DNA of 64,000 bases from JAFGXF01 sp963732595 (GTDB lineage Bacteria; Chloroflexota; Anaerolineae; Anaerolineales; Anaerolineaceae): the NCBI GenBank assembly GCA_963732595.1, contig CAVSZZ010000002.1:2046001-2110000 (forward strand), given 5' to 3'. Below, one piece after another: positions 1-7,442 of this stretch. How positions within the stretch are numbered: position 1 is the first letter of the stretch; the number at the start of each line of letters is the position of its first letter. Both the position numbers and the translations under genes were made by a program. The notes beneath the pieces are model-generated. The model worked only from the letters and a program-made list of their open reading frames with translations. It had not been told where the DNA came from and did no database searches.

Positions 1-2
1 AT

Positions 3-230
3 GTTGCCCTGGCTTCCGTCACGGTCTTTGAGATGAAACGCCTCTTCATCACGGAAGCCGAGCAGCAACCTTTGGTGAATGGCTTGATCTATGCCATGGA
101 TTTTGGCCTTGGGATGTTGTTGGTCCTGCTGGCAGCTGTGATGGTCTGGCGATTGACTGACTTGTTCAAGAATAAAGGTCGCTGGTCAGAGGAAACCTCA
201 CAAGAACTCGCCCACGAGGTGGAAAAATGA
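3..230 (+). CDS. C-terminal end of a membrane protein (5' partial)
   Basis: The reading frame is open from the window edge (VALASVTVFE precedes the first Met at 33), so this is probably the tail of a longer protein rather than a 65-residue one. It has one clear membrane segment (about YAMDFGLGMLLVLLAAVMVW from Met33), followed by a charged cytoplasmic tail rich in Glu and Lys. The ATG at 33 has no convincing Shine-Dalgarno. Its stop overlaps the ATG of the next gene by 4 nt (ATGA), so it belongs to the same operon as the FGE-like lipoprotein and the heme O synthase-like gene. I do not recognise the family. Confidence 0.6.
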   Translation, partial: VALASVTVFEMKRLFITEAEQQPLVNGLIYAMDFGLGMLLVLLAAVMVWRLTDLFKNKGRWSEETSQELAHEVEK

Positions 231-1117
231 AGCGAATGATTATGTCCATCATCCTGCTGGCAGCACTTCTGGCTTCATGTACCCCGGTGGATCTCAATGC
301 CCCCGTCCCTGCTTTTTCAACCGGTGTGGACCCGGAAACCTGGGCGCAAATTCCCGTCGGTGATTTTTACTTTGGCCAAACAGATCAAGTTGTGGCCACA
401 GACGATTACGAAATCATGGTTACAGACGTAACGACTACACAGTACGCCGAGTTTCTTAATGAGGCACTTTCTACGGGCTTTATCAAAGTGGAAGGGGACC
501 AGATCAGCGGCGATTACCCGGGTGATGAATTTCATGGGGTTAAACATGAAGAGAGGATCGATCCCGGTGATTACATTTTTATCCCGCTGTCTGACCCCTC
601 TCAACGCATACGGTTTGACGGGACTGTTTTCACCGTTCAAGCGGGGTATGAAAATCATCCGATGACCATGGTTTCGTGGTTTGGCGCTTGGGGATACTGC
701 GGATATTATGACTACCGGCTGCCTTCTGAAATCGAATGGGAAAAAGCTGCCCGCGGACCAGATACCCGGCCATTCCCCTGGGGGGAAGATATTCAGCGCG
801 AAAATGCAAACTTCTATGCCAGCCGTGATCCATATGAAGATATGAGCTCTTTCGGTTCCCGCACGACCCCCGTCGGGTTTTATAACGGTAAAACCTATGA
901 GGGCTACACCACCCTGAATTCCGTTTCACCGTATGGGGTGTACGACATGGCCGGCAATGTCTGGCAGTGGACCGGTGACGTTTATGAAGGGATGCACCTC
1001 CGTTTCATGCGGGGTGGATCAAAAGATACCTATGAAATGGATTTGCGTATCTGGGTGCGGAATAACGCTACTCCCGTTTATTACAGCCCGGGGGTCGGTT
1101 TTCGCTGTGTGCGATAA
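227..1117 (+). CDS. Lipoprotein with formylglycine-generating enzyme (SUMF1/FGE-sulfatase) domain
   Basis: The N-terminus is a lipoprotein signal with lipobox LLASC, Cys18 being the lipidation site. The rest is a SUMF1 fold: MVTDVTTTQYAEFL near the start, HPMTMVSWFGAWGYC, RLPSEIEWEKAARG, PFPWGE, YDMAGNVWQWTGD, MRGGSK and a C-terminal GFRCVR. True formylglycine-generating enzymes use a pair of cysteines in the C-terminal third; here the stretch after MRGGSK lacks them, so catalytic FGE activity is unlikely. Related non-catalytic SUMF1 proteins, such as NirV beside copper nitrite reductases, sit in respiratory operons. The next gene is a heme O synthase-like protein, which fits a role in assembly of a respiratory complex at the outer face of the membrane; that role is inference. 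Confidence 0.85.
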   Translation: MKRMIMSIILLAALLASCTPVDLNAPVPAFSTGVDPETWAQIPVGDFYFGQTDQVVATDDYEIMVTDVTTTQYAEFLNEALSTGFIKVEGDQISGDYPGDEFHGVKHEERIDPGDYIFIPLSDPSQRIRFDGTVFTVQAGYENHPMTMVSWFGAWGYCGYYDYRLPSEIEWEKAARGPDTRPFPWGEDIQRENANFYASRDPYEDMSSFGSRTTPVGFYNGKTYEGYTTLNSVSPYGVYDMAGNVWQWTGDVYEGMHLRFMRGGSKDTYEMDLRIWVRNNATPVYYSPGVGFRCVR

Positions 1118-1124
1118 CTTGGAA

Positions 1125-1985
1125 ATGGGAATGAACCATTTGATTTACAAACTGAAACTGTATTTTTCCTTACTTAAGAGCCTTCAGACCGCGCTTTTGA
1201 CCATTACCGGTATCGCCGGTTTCATGAGCGCGCGCTGCCCGGTGACCCATTGGACAACGATGGTCAGCATGATATTAAGCCTCATCCTGACGATCAGCGG
1301 CAGCACGGTCCTTAACATGTGGTTTGACCACGATATTGATAAGGTCATGGATCGCACGCACCATCGCCCGCTTTCAGAGGGCAACATATCTCAAAAGAAT
1401 GCCCTGATCTTCGGAATTACATTGTCAACAGCTGGCGTTGTCCTGGGATTAATCCTGTCACCGCTCTACGGGATCATCCTGCTTGCCGGTATATTCTTCG
1501 ATGCGGTGGTCTACACCGTCTGGCTCAAACGGAAAACCTGCTGGTCGATCGTTTGGGGAGGTTTAGCGGGTGGCATGCCCATCCTAGCCGGCCGCGCGCT
1601 TGGTTTGGGTCGCGTGGATGACATCGGCATCATACTGGCTCTGTCCGTCATTTTTTGGATTCCAACCCATATCCTCACCTTCAGCATGCGTTATGAGAAG
1701 GATTACAGCGTTGCAAAAATTCCGACCTTCCCTTCCACCTATGGGCATAATGTAACCCGCAAGGTAATCGCCTTCTCAAGCATCATCGCTGGCGCTTTGA
1801 TCAGTTCAGCAGCCATTCTGATTGAAATCCAGCAGAGTTTCTTGTATACCCTGGGTGTTTTATCCGGAGGATTAATGATCTGGGCTTTCCTGATGATGGT
1901 CAAGCCATCCAGTAAAGTGAATTTTGGTCTCTTCAAATATGCATCGGTATATATGCTGGCAGTGATGGTCCTGCTGGCTCTATAA
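1125..1985 (+). CDS. ctaB: UbiA-family prenyltransferase, probable protoheme IX farnesyltransferase (heme O synthase)
   Basis: A polytopic membrane protein of about 286 residues with both Asp-rich motifs of the UbiA family: NMWFDHDIDKVMDRTHHRPL, which binds the prenyl diphosphate through Mg2+, and the later SMRYEKDYSVAKIPTFP, which resembles heme O synthase (MRYKDDY). GGLAGGMPILAG also matches CtaB. Heme O synthase adds a farnesyl group to heme b for heme-copper oxidases. The open frame extends upstream inside the preceding gene, so I place the start at ATG 1125 or 1131, 7-13 nt after its stop; neither has a strong Shine-Dalgarno. It is slightly shorter than typical CtaB. Another UbiA-type substrate cannot be excluded. 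Confidence 0.75.
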   Translation: MGMNHLIYKLKLYFSLLKSLQTALLTITGIAGFMSARCPVTHWTTMVSMILSLILTISGSTVLNMWFDHDIDKVMDRTHHRPLSEGNISQKNALIFGITLSTAGVVLGLILSPLYGIILLAGIFFDAVVYTVWLKRKTCWSIVWGGLAGGMPILAGRALGLGRVDDIGIILALSVIFWIPTHILTFSMRYEKDYSVAKIPTFPSTYGHNVTRKVIAFSSIIAGALISSAAILIEIQQSFLYTLGVLSGGLMIWAFLMMVKPSSKVNFGLFKYASVYMLAVMVLLAL

Positions 1986-2002
1986 AATCAAAGGAGAGAA
2001 AA

Positions 2003-2695
2003 ATGGAACCTTCAAGCGGATTTGCAAAATTTCTACGTTTTATCGGGATCCTGTTCATGTCCCTCACGGCCGGATTTACCGTGTTGGGAGGAGCTGGGAC
2101 CTCCTGTGCCGCCCTTGCCCCGACCAGGTGGGAGAGCATGGCAAAACTCGCACCCTTTCAATGGCTGTATATTCTCTATGTCGTCGTAACCATTGCCATT
2201 GGTATTCTGGGCATTCGCGCTGTTGTATCCCTGATCAAGGGAACAAAAGATGGTTATAAGGCCACCCTGATCGCCCTTGTCTCCGGCGTGATTGTCGGTG
2301 GAATTCATATCGCCACATCCCGTGCGCTGCGCGGCAGCTCCATGCCGGTTGATGCGGTGGTGGGAGTGACGGTTCTCACGCTTGTGATCTTTCTTCTTTA
2401 TCGAATCCCCGGTGTATGGAAAGGGGTTGATTATTCAAAAGCCCCCAAAAAAGCGAACCGGAAAGCTGGCGGAGCCGCTGCGATCGTTGTTTCCGGGTTA
2501 TGCTTGACAATACAATACTGGATGGGTCCCACACATACCTGGTCTGGCGTCAACTACGCGGATGCTTTTAATACATCCATGACCGTACTCGCCCTCGTCT
2601 TATTTATTTTGGGCATGGCTCTGCTGAGTTTTGATCGAATCGTTGGAAAGAGATCTATACACCGGGCAATAAATCAATTTGAGTTCCCAGCATAA
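2003..2695 (+). CDS. Hypothetical polytopic membrane protein
   Basis: This gene starts at an ATG with a strong Shine-Dalgarno (AAAGGAGAG) 17 nt after the ctaB-like stop, so it is the last gene of the same operon. The 230-residue product has six or seven hydrophobic segments, at roughly residues 12-35, 52-72, 85-105, 112-132, 152-172 and 190-210, and a short polar C-terminus. A Gly/Cys-rich first segment (TVLGGAGTSCAALAPTRW) is distinctive. I do not recognise the family. Its position next to a heme O synthase and FGE-like lipoprotein suggests membrane respiratory or assembly work, but nothing in the sequence proves it. Confidence 0.7.
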   Translation: MEPSSGFAKFLRFIGILFMSLTAGFTVLGGAGTSCAALAPTRWESMAKLAPFQWLYILYVVVTIAIGILGIRAVVSLIKGTKDGYKATLIALVSGVIVGGIHIATSRALRGSSMPVDAVVGVTVLTLVIFLLYRIPGVWKGVDYSKAPKKANRKAGGAAAIVVSGLCLTIQYWMGPTHTWSGVNYADAFNTSMTVLALVLFILGMALLSFDRIVGKRSIHRAINQFEFPA

Positions 2696-2731
2696 GTCGA
2701 AATTCCCTGGCAATATCAGACTTTTTGTTAA

Positions 2732-2771
2732 ACCATCCTCCACGAATTTAATTGAATTCGCGGGGGATGGT
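2732..2771. terminator. Large hairpin downstream of the ctaB operon
   Basis: A 17-position stem (ACCATCC-T-CC-A-CGAATT pairing with AATTCG-C-GGGGGATGGT, one wobble and one mismatch) closes a 6-nt loop. It lies 36 bp after the last stop of the operon. There is no T-run on either side, so it is a weak candidate for an intrinsic terminator; it could instead be a transcript-stabilising 3' structure. The rest of 2696-3031 holds the A1/B1 repeat elements and no gene. Confidence 0.4.
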
Positions 2772-2830
2772 CACATTACTTAATGGGTTAACGAATATAT
2801 ATCAGCAGGATCTCGTAACTTTGAAAGACG

Positions 2831-2948
2831 CCCTACTTTTTTTGGATTTGTGAAATTTTAGGAGCCGTAGGGCGGGATTCCATTCCCGCCGTTGATTGGT
2901 GGACAATCCTGCCTAGATGCAACGCCCCGCAAATGACGGCTATTGAAG
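2831..2948. repeat. Left copy of A-B dispersed repeat elements
   Basis: Element A1 (2831-2870, starting CCCTACTTTT and ending GGAGCCGTAG) matches A2 at 3494-3533 in 37 of 40 positions. Element B1 (2925-2948, CCCCGCAAATGACGGC then TATTGAAG) matches B2 at 3437-3460 in 22 of 24. A1 is followed directly by a GC-rich hairpin (2871-2890, GGCGGGA/TCCCGCC). Both elements run in the same direction as their partners beyond the small AT-rich gene, but in the opposite order (A-B on the left, B-A on the right). Confidence 0.75.
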
Positions 2949-3031
2949 CACTCAGTTCAATAGTTCACTATTAAGTTGTTATATTTATCGGTATACGAGT
3001 GTGAAAGAATCAGAATCAAATCGTATAGAAT

Positions 3032-3403
3032 TTGATATTATGGAGATATCTTTTCAAGCGCTCGATCAGTACGTTTTCGATGAGCGGTAGAGACAAGCAT
3101 ATGCACTTAACTATAATAGACGTAGTAATTATCGCTGGTTATACTTTTCTTGGGTTGGGTGTTCTTGCTCCTATGTTTATTTTCAAGGGGGTTTTCGATT
3201 TTGATAAACGCAGGTCAAAAAGGGCACTATTTATATCAACAGGTTTATTACTATTTGGTACAACAGGAACGATACTTGGTTCTGCGTATAAATATAAAAT
3301 TGAACGAATAACCGTAATCAGTGAATTTGCTTGTCTTTCTGTGTTTATTGCTCTATATTTATTAATCACCTATATAATAATTTCAGGAAGGAATAGGAAA
3401 TAA
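3032..3403 (+). CDS. Small AT-rich hypothetical membrane protein
   Basis: The maximal open frame begins with TTG 3032; ATG 3080 and ATG 3101 are alternative starts, and none has a good Shine-Dalgarno. From Met 3101 the product is 100 residues with three hydrophobic segments (TIIDVVIIAGYTFLGLGVL, ALFISTGLLLFGTTGTILG, ACLSVFIALYLLITYIIIS) separated by basic loops. Base composition is far more AT-rich than the neighbours, and direct-repeat elements flank it on both sides, so it may be acquired. No family is recognised. It could be non-coding, but a run of three well-spaced membrane helices argues for a real protein. Confidence 0.45.
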   Translation: MILWRYLFKRSISTFSMSGRDKHMHLTIIDVVIIAGYTFLGLGVLAPMFIFKGVFDFDKRRSKRALFISTGLLLFGTTGTILGSAYKYKIERITVISEFACLSVFIALYLLITYIIISGRNRK

Positions 3404-3436
3404 TTGGTATTTCAGATTTTAATTGTTGATCAAGAA

Positions 3437-3533
3437 CCCCGCAAATGGCGGCAATTGAAGGCCTCGGGTGAAATTGGCGGCTAGGGATAGCCGCCCTACT
3501 TTATTTAGATTTGTGAAATTTCAGGAGCCGTAG
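3437..3533. repeat. Right copy of B-A dispersed repeat elements
   Basis: B2 occupies 3437-3460 and A2 3494-3533. Between them lies a hairpin (about 3477-3495, GGCGGCT/AGCCGCC). The partners are at 2831-2870 (A1) and 2925-2948 (B1). The remaining sequence between 3404 and 3630 contains no gene or other recognisable signal. Confidence 0.7.
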
Positions 3534-3630
3534 AACGGTATTTCGCCAGCCACCTGTTCTGTAAACACCCATACTCAGGGGGTTGGAGGATTATCCACTA
3601 TTTATATATTCCCCTTATCGGAGGCTGAGC

Positions 3631-3722
3631 GCCTACTCGCGATGCTCGTGGCGTCCCTCGGAGAGCCTTCCCGGGTGCCTACTCGCAATGCTCGCGGCAT
3701 CCCTCCGAGTGGCTCCCCACAG
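3631..3722. repeat. Two-copy 46-bp tandem repeat overlapping the end of the YdcF-like gene
   Basis: GCCTACTCGCGATGCTCGTG at 3631 recurs 46 bp later at 3677 as GCCTACTCGCAATGCTCGCG, each followed by GGCGTCCCTC or GGCATCCCTC and then a similar GAG...GGCTCCC stretch. The second copy forms the last codons of the minus-strand gene that ends at 3679, so that protein's C-terminal tail (about GSHSEGCREHCE) is encoded by repeat DNA. Confidence 0.6.
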
Positions 3723-4383
3723 GTCGCCCCACCGGAGGGAATATCGGTTCTGGATCACCCAAAACCGGCAGAGGGTGACTGATGTTCACCTCCCACAGCG
3801 CAGTCAGGATGGCTGGCAGCTCGCGCATGTTCCAGTACAGCCTTGATAATTTTCGGTAGTAGCGGTTATCTGAGACCACACCCTGCGATTCGACTCCCAG
3901 CTGGTTGCAGGTATACAACGCGCGCGGCATGTGGAAGGCCTGGGTAACCAGGAGGGCGTTCTCCAGGCCGAAGATGGCCTTCGCGCGATAACAGGTGTCG
4001 TAGGTGCGCCGGCCGGCATAATCCAGCACGATGTCTTCCTCCGGCACGCCCAACGAGATGGCATACTCGCGCATGGCGCCCGGCTCGTTGTAATAAATGA
4101 AGCGATTGTCGCCGCTCATCAACAGCTTCTCGACCTTGCCGTCGAAATAAAGATCCGCGGCGGTTTCGATGCGATCCTGCAGCACCGGGGTGGGGGTGCC
4201 GTTGCGCCACAGACCCGCGCCGAATACGATCGCCACCCGCTGCGGGGTGACATCCATGGAGCTGACGGTGCGTGAGGCGGCATACTGACCCACAACCAAC
4301 CTCCCGATGAGCAGGGCTGACCCGAGGATGACTACCGAAGCGATGATTAATTTAATGATGAACCACATGATCCGTTTGACCAT
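3679..4383 (-). CDS. SanA/YdcF-like DUF218 membrane protein
   Basis: The 234-residue product has one N-terminal membrane anchor (about residues 6-27) and then a DUF218/SanA domain: IVFGAGLWRNGTPTPVLQDRI, AADLYFDGKVEKLLMSGDN, Y.....GVPEEDIVLD, TYDTCYRAKAIFG and LLVTQAFHMPRALYTC. The family includes E. coli SanA and ElyC and acts at the cell envelope, with a poorly defined biochemical role. Expected family sequence ends near LPVLGDPEPIFP; the further 18 residues come from the adjoining 46-bp repeat, suggesting that the original stop was lost. There is no Shine-Dalgarno, and a TACAAT box lies 6 bp upstream of the ATG. Confidence 0.85.
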   Translation of the reverse strand: MVKRIMWFIIKLIIASVVILGSALLIGRLVVGQYAASRTVSSMDVTPQRVAIVFGAGLWRNGTPTPVLQDRIETAADLYFDGKVEKLLMSGDNRFIYYNEPGAMREYAISLGVPEEDIVLDYAGRRTYDTCYRAKAIFGLENALLVTQAFHMPRALYTCNQLGVESQGVVSDNRYYRKLSRLYWNMRELPAILTALWEVNISHPLPVLGDPEPIFPPVGRPVGSHSEGCREHCE

Positions 4384-4389
4384 CGCGGA

Positions 4390-4395
4390 ATTGTA
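4390..4395 (-). promoter_or_regulatory. -10 box adjacent to the YdcF-like ATG (leaderless)
   Basis: TACAAT preceded by TG-T (extended -10 form) sits 6 nt upstream of ATG 4383. A transcript starting 6-7 nt after the box would begin at the start codon. No clear -35 is seen. Confidence 0.5.
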
Positions 4396-4501
4396 ACACG
4401 AGGCTTGGCACGCACTTCTGCCAAGCCGAAGGGCTGGCTTGTTTTTTAGCCAGCCTGAATGGCTCGCTCATCAGCCAGACCGAAGATCACACTTCAAAAT
4501 C

Positions 4502-4529
4502 GTAGCGGGGCACAGCTGTGCCCCGCTAC
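4502..4529. repeat. Perfect 28-bp palindrome
   Basis: The left arm GTAGCGGGGCACAG is followed immediately by its exact reverse complement. It sits in the gene-free spacer, 120 bp from the YdcF-like start and 320 bp before the sugar promoter. There is no T-run, so it is more like a dispersed palindromic element than a terminator. Confidence 0.7.
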
Positions 4530-4822
4530 ATTAGCCAGCCTGATTGGCTTATTCTTCCCCAACGGGGCGCAGAGCGATGCCAGTCCGAGAATAGCCCTTA
4601 TGCCAAGCCGAAGAGCTGGCTTATTCTTCCCCGAACCACCGAAGAACGGGGGCGTAGGGGCGCAGAGCGATAACGGTCTGATTGGAATATTTTTAGTCGA
4701 CAGAAGTAGCGCCTTATTCCCGTGTCGGAGGGGTACTGGCAGGCAACCTTGCAGCAAACCGGCTGCTCCCGTTACCACCAATTCTTAATGATCATGCCTG
4801 ATAAGGACATTTGATCGATCCG

Positions 4823-4836
4823 TGAGAGCGCTCTCC
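4823..4836. promoter_or_regulatory. LacI/GalR-type operator
   Basis: TGAGAGCGCTCTCC contains the perfect 12-bp palindrome GAGAGCGCTCTC with a central CG, the pattern bound by LacI-family regulators (for example TGAAAGCGCTTTCA). It lies 16 bp upstream of the -35 box of the sugar ABC promoter. No LacI-family gene lies in the window, so the regulator must be elsewhere. Confidence 0.6.
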
Positions 4837-4852
4837 ATTTTTACCAAATTCG

Positions 4853-4881
4853 TTGTATTCTGTTTGGAATGGTTATATAAT
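4853..4881 (+). promoter_or_regulatory. Sigma70-type promoter of the sugar ABC operon
   Basis: TTGTAT at 4853 and a perfect TATAAT at 4876 are separated by 17 bp. The predicted start near 4888 leaves a leader of about 150 nt before the binding-protein ATG at 5040. Confidence 0.7.
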
Positions 4882-5039
4882 ACTCCAGCTTTGAACACGT
4901 TAAGTACTCCATTAATGGTTATGCCAAATCTGATTGAAAACCCTATCTGGAGGTGAGAGAAGCAAAAAATCGATTGGATCCCGTTTGATGCTGAACCTGG
5001 TTGATAAACCGGGTAGGTAAAATGATAAGGAGAAAAGAG

Positions 5040-6281
5040 ATGTTCAAGAAATTCATGCCCGTAATGGCAATCCTGTTGATTGCCGCCTTCGTCCTCAGCG
5101 CCTGTCAGCCAGCCGCCGAGGTTGTCCCCACCGAGGCACCCGTTGTGGTCGCCACCGAAGCGCCCGTGGAGACCCTGAAGGGTACCGTGACGATCTGGCA
5201 GGCCTGGAAAGAGGCCGAGATCACCAGCCTGAATGAAGTCATCGCCGCCTTCCAGGCTGCCAATCCCGACGTCACTTTTGACGTCCTGTATGTCCCCTTC
5301 GATGATCTGCGCGGCAAGTTCGAAACCGCCGCCGCCACCGGTGGTGGCCCGAGCGTCCTGATCGGCTCCGCTGACTGGGGTCCCGCTCTGTTCGATGCCG
5401 AACTGCTCGCCGACGTCACGGATATGGCCAGCGCAGATTTTCTGGCCACCATTAACCCCGCTGCCCTGGGCGCCACCCAGTACAAGGGTGCCCTGATCGG
5501 TCTGCCTCAGACCATCAAGGGTGTGATCCTGTACCGCAACAAGTCCATCATTGCCGAACCGGCCACCGATGTGGATGATTTTATCGCCAAGGCAACCGCT
5601 GCCACTGCTGGTGATGTGATGGGCGCTGACTTTGAATATGGTTTGTTCTTCGCAGCAGCCTCCCTGCACGCTGTGGGTGGTGCCTTGATGACTGCTGAAG
5701 GTGATCCTGCATTCAATGATGCCAAGGGCGTCGAATGGATGGAAAACCTGAAGAAGATCCAGGCTGCCGGCATTCCGATGGAGAATAACAACGACAACGA
5801 TGTCAACTCCTTCAAAGCTGGCAAAGCTGGTTGGATCATTGATGGTACCTGGAATATCACTGCCCTGGCAGAAGCCATCGGCGCTGACAATCTGGCCATC
5901 GATCCATGGCCAGCTGGTCTCTCGGGATATGCACAGACCGAGAATATCTACCTGTCGGCCAATACCACAGGCGACGATCAGGCCGCTTCCTGGGCATTCA
6001 TGGAGTACTTCCTGTCCGCTGAAGCTCAGGGCATTTTGGCTGGTGCAGGTCATATCCCCGCCACCCTGGGTGTCGCAGTATCTGATCCCCTGCTTCAGCA
6101 GGCTTCCGCTGGTATGGCTGCAGGCACTGCCTTCCCGGTCATTCCCGAAATGGGTGCCTACTGGGATCCAGTCAACAATGCTCTGCTCTCGGTCATCAAT
6201 GAGGGCACCGATCCGGCTGCTGCCCTGCAGGCTGCCTTTGATGCAGTGGTTGCCAAGGTTGCAGAGATCCGCGGTCAATAA
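5040..6281 (+). CDS. Carbohydrate ABC transporter substrate-binding lipoprotein (CUT1/MalE-like)
   Basis: The start is ATG 5040, behind AAGGAG with normal spacing; the frame is open 13 codons further up without support. The signal ends in lipobox VLSAC (Cys22), followed by a Pro/Glu/Ala/Thr linker. The mature part is a type 1 extracellular solute-binding protein: VTIWQAWKEAE, VIAAFQAANPDVTFDVLYVPFDDLRGKF, GLPQTIKGVILYRNK, AGKAGWIIDGTWN and AASWAFMEYFLS. It captures a sugar or oligosaccharide outside the membrane for the two permeases that follow; the downstream GH13 enzyme suggests an alpha-glucoside or maltodextrin. No ATPase gene is nearby, so a shared MsmX/MalK-type subunit is presumably encoded elsewhere. 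Confidence 0.92.
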   Translation: MFKKFMPVMAILLIAAFVLSACQPAAEVVPTEAPVVVATEAPVETLKGTVTIWQAWKEAEITSLNEVIAAFQAANPDVTFDVLYVPFDDLRGKFETAAATGGGPSVLIGSADWGPALFDAELLADVTDMASADFLATINPAALGATQYKGALIGLPQTIKGVILYRNKSIIAEPATDVDDFIAKATAATAGDVMGADFEYGLFFAAASLHAVGGALMTAEGDPAFNDAKGVEWMENLKKIQAAGIPMENNNDNDVNSFKAGKAGWIIDGTWNITALAEAIGADNLAIDPWPAGLSGYAQTENIYLSANTTGDDQAASWAFMEYFLSAEAQGILAGAGHIPATLGVAVSDPLLQQASAGMAAGTAFPVIPEMGAYWDPVNNALLSVINEGTDPAAALQAAFDAVVAKVAEIRGQ

Positions 6282-6315
6282 GACCACAGGTGGTTTTCTA
6301 ACCACGTGATACAAT

Positions 6316-6349
6316 CAGGCGCAGGTGTGATCATAGGCACCTGCGCCTG
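6316..6349 (+). terminator. Strong hairpin between binding protein and permease genes
   Basis: A perfect 12-bp stem (CAGGCGCAGGTG / CACCTGCGCCTG) with a 10-nt loop is followed by TGTTT. Such structures after a binding-protein gene usually allow partial read-through or protect the upstream mRNA, so the binding protein is made in excess over the permeases. Confidence 0.65.
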
Positions 6350-6386
6350 TGTTTAACCCTTCGGCGTCCTTTATATAGGAGGTTGT

Positions 6387-7442
6387 ATGGCAGTAGCAAA
6401 AACGAAACAGGTGAAAACTCCCCAGGCTATTTTCGCCAAACCAAGTCTGCTCCAACGCATCAAGGAATCCCGCACAGCCTGGCTTTACATTCTCCCCTCG
6501 GCCATATTAATGTTGATCATCACTTTCCTGCCCCAGATCTACCAGATCTGGATGTCCTTCACGGATTATCGCATTAAAAATCTACGTTTTAATATTTTCA
6601 ATGCTGCCACCTGGGATAAATATTTACCGGATTGGGTCGGTCTCCAGAACTATATCAAGATACTGACAAACGATTTGGCCATTGAGAATTATGACTTTGG
6701 ACGATTGTTGGTATTCAATATCACCTGGACGGTGGTCAACGTGCTCTTCCATGTCACGTTGGGGGTGTTGATCGCCATGGCGCTCAATCAGAAATTCCTG
6801 ATCGGCCGTCGCATCTACCGGGCATTGTTCGTCCTGCCCTGGGCTGTCCCGGGTTACATCGCCGCCCTGACCTGGAAGAATATGTTTGATGACCGCTTCG
6901 GTGCGCTTAACCAGCTGCTGGCGGTCATCAATACCAACCTGGGCACCAATTTACCGACTGACACGCGCTGGTTGGAGGTGACCACGCCACCGGTCGGAGG
7001 CCTGCTGGCATTCCTGCCAGTGGCTTTTTATTGCCTGCTGGCGGCCAATATCTGGCTGGGTTGGCCGTTCATGACGGTGGTGGCCACCGGCGCACTGCAG
7101 TCGATCCCCAACGACTTGTATGAAGCCGCTGATATGGATGGCGCGAATGCCTGGCAGCGCTTCTGGAATGTCACCGTGCCCATGATCCGCCCGGCCATGG
7201 TGCCGGCCATCATGATGGGCACCATCTGGACTTTTAATAACTTCAGCGTGATCTACTTCATCAGTAAAGGAGGGCCGTTTGGGAGGACGGAGATCCTGAT
7301 CACGCAGGCTTTCAAGTTGGTGTACGAACAACGCATTTATGGCGTGGCGGCCGCCTTCAGCTTTGTGGTGGCTGCCATCCTGCTGGTTATCACCCTGATC
7401 AACAACCGGGTGACCCATGCGACGGAGGCCTACAATGCGTAA
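6387..7442 (+). CDS. Sugar ABC transporter permease, MalF-like
   Basis: ATG 6387 follows TAGGAGG with good spacing. The 351-residue protein has the MalF topology: a first helix near residues 30-52, a long periplasmic-side loop, then five or so helices, with the ATPase-contact EAA loop reading YEAADMDGANAWQRFWNVTVP. RALFVLPWAVPGYIAALTWKNMF is typical of CUT1 MalF-like subunits. It forms the channel with the next gene and receives substrate from the binding protein upstream. The last 8 nt overlap the next gene (ATGCGTAA). Confidence 0.92.
   Translation: MAVAKTKQVKTPQAIFAKPSLLQRIKESRTAWLYILPSAILMLIITFLPQIYQIWMSFTDYRIKNLRFNIFNAATWDKYLPDWVGLQNYIKILTNDLAIENYDFGRLLVFNITWTVVNVLFHVTLGVLIAMALNQKFLIGRRIYRALFVLPWAVPGYIAALTWKNMFDDRFGALNQLLAVINTNLGTNLPTDTRWLEVTTPPVGGLLAFLPVAFYCLLAANIWLGWPFMTVVATGALQSIPNDLYEAADMDGANAWQRFWNVTVPMIRPAMVPAIMMGTIWTFNNFSVIYFISKGGPFGRTEILITQAFKLVYEQRIYGVAAAFSFVVAAILLVITLINNRVTHATEAYNA

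Larger units (their letters stand above)
4384..4822. repeat. Intergenic stretch of degenerate repeated hairpins
   Basis: No gene is visible. Unit P (TGCCAAGCCGAAG-R-GCTGGCTT) occurs at about 4420-4440 and 4601-4622; unit Q (AGCCAGCCTGA-W-TGGCT) at 4448-4464 and 4533-4550. P1 and Q1 together form a hairpin with arms GGCTGGCT and AGCCAGCC and a T-rich loop. A third motif (GGCTTATTCTTCCCC, then GGGGCGCAGAGCGAT) occurs at about 4546-4577 and, with an insertion, 4617-4670. These look like decayed copies of a short dispersed element. Confidence 0.55.

Noticed and set aside
227..1117. Active formylglycine-generating enzyme
   Set aside because: The required late cysteine pair is absent, and no sulfatase gene is nearby.
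933..1124. Upstream extension of the ctaB-like frame
   Set aside because: The first 64 codons lie inside the FGE-like gene and encode no membrane or UbiA sequence; the start near 1125 is better.
2696..3031. Additional tRNA or small RNA in the spacers
   Set aside because: I looked for T-arm sequences (GGTTCGA) on both strands; only the tRNA-Gln at 38924 folds properly.
4785..6314. Long 509-residue open frame on the minus strand
   Set aside because: It is antisense to the sugar-binding protein gene, has Gly/Gln/His-rich shadow composition and no family motif.
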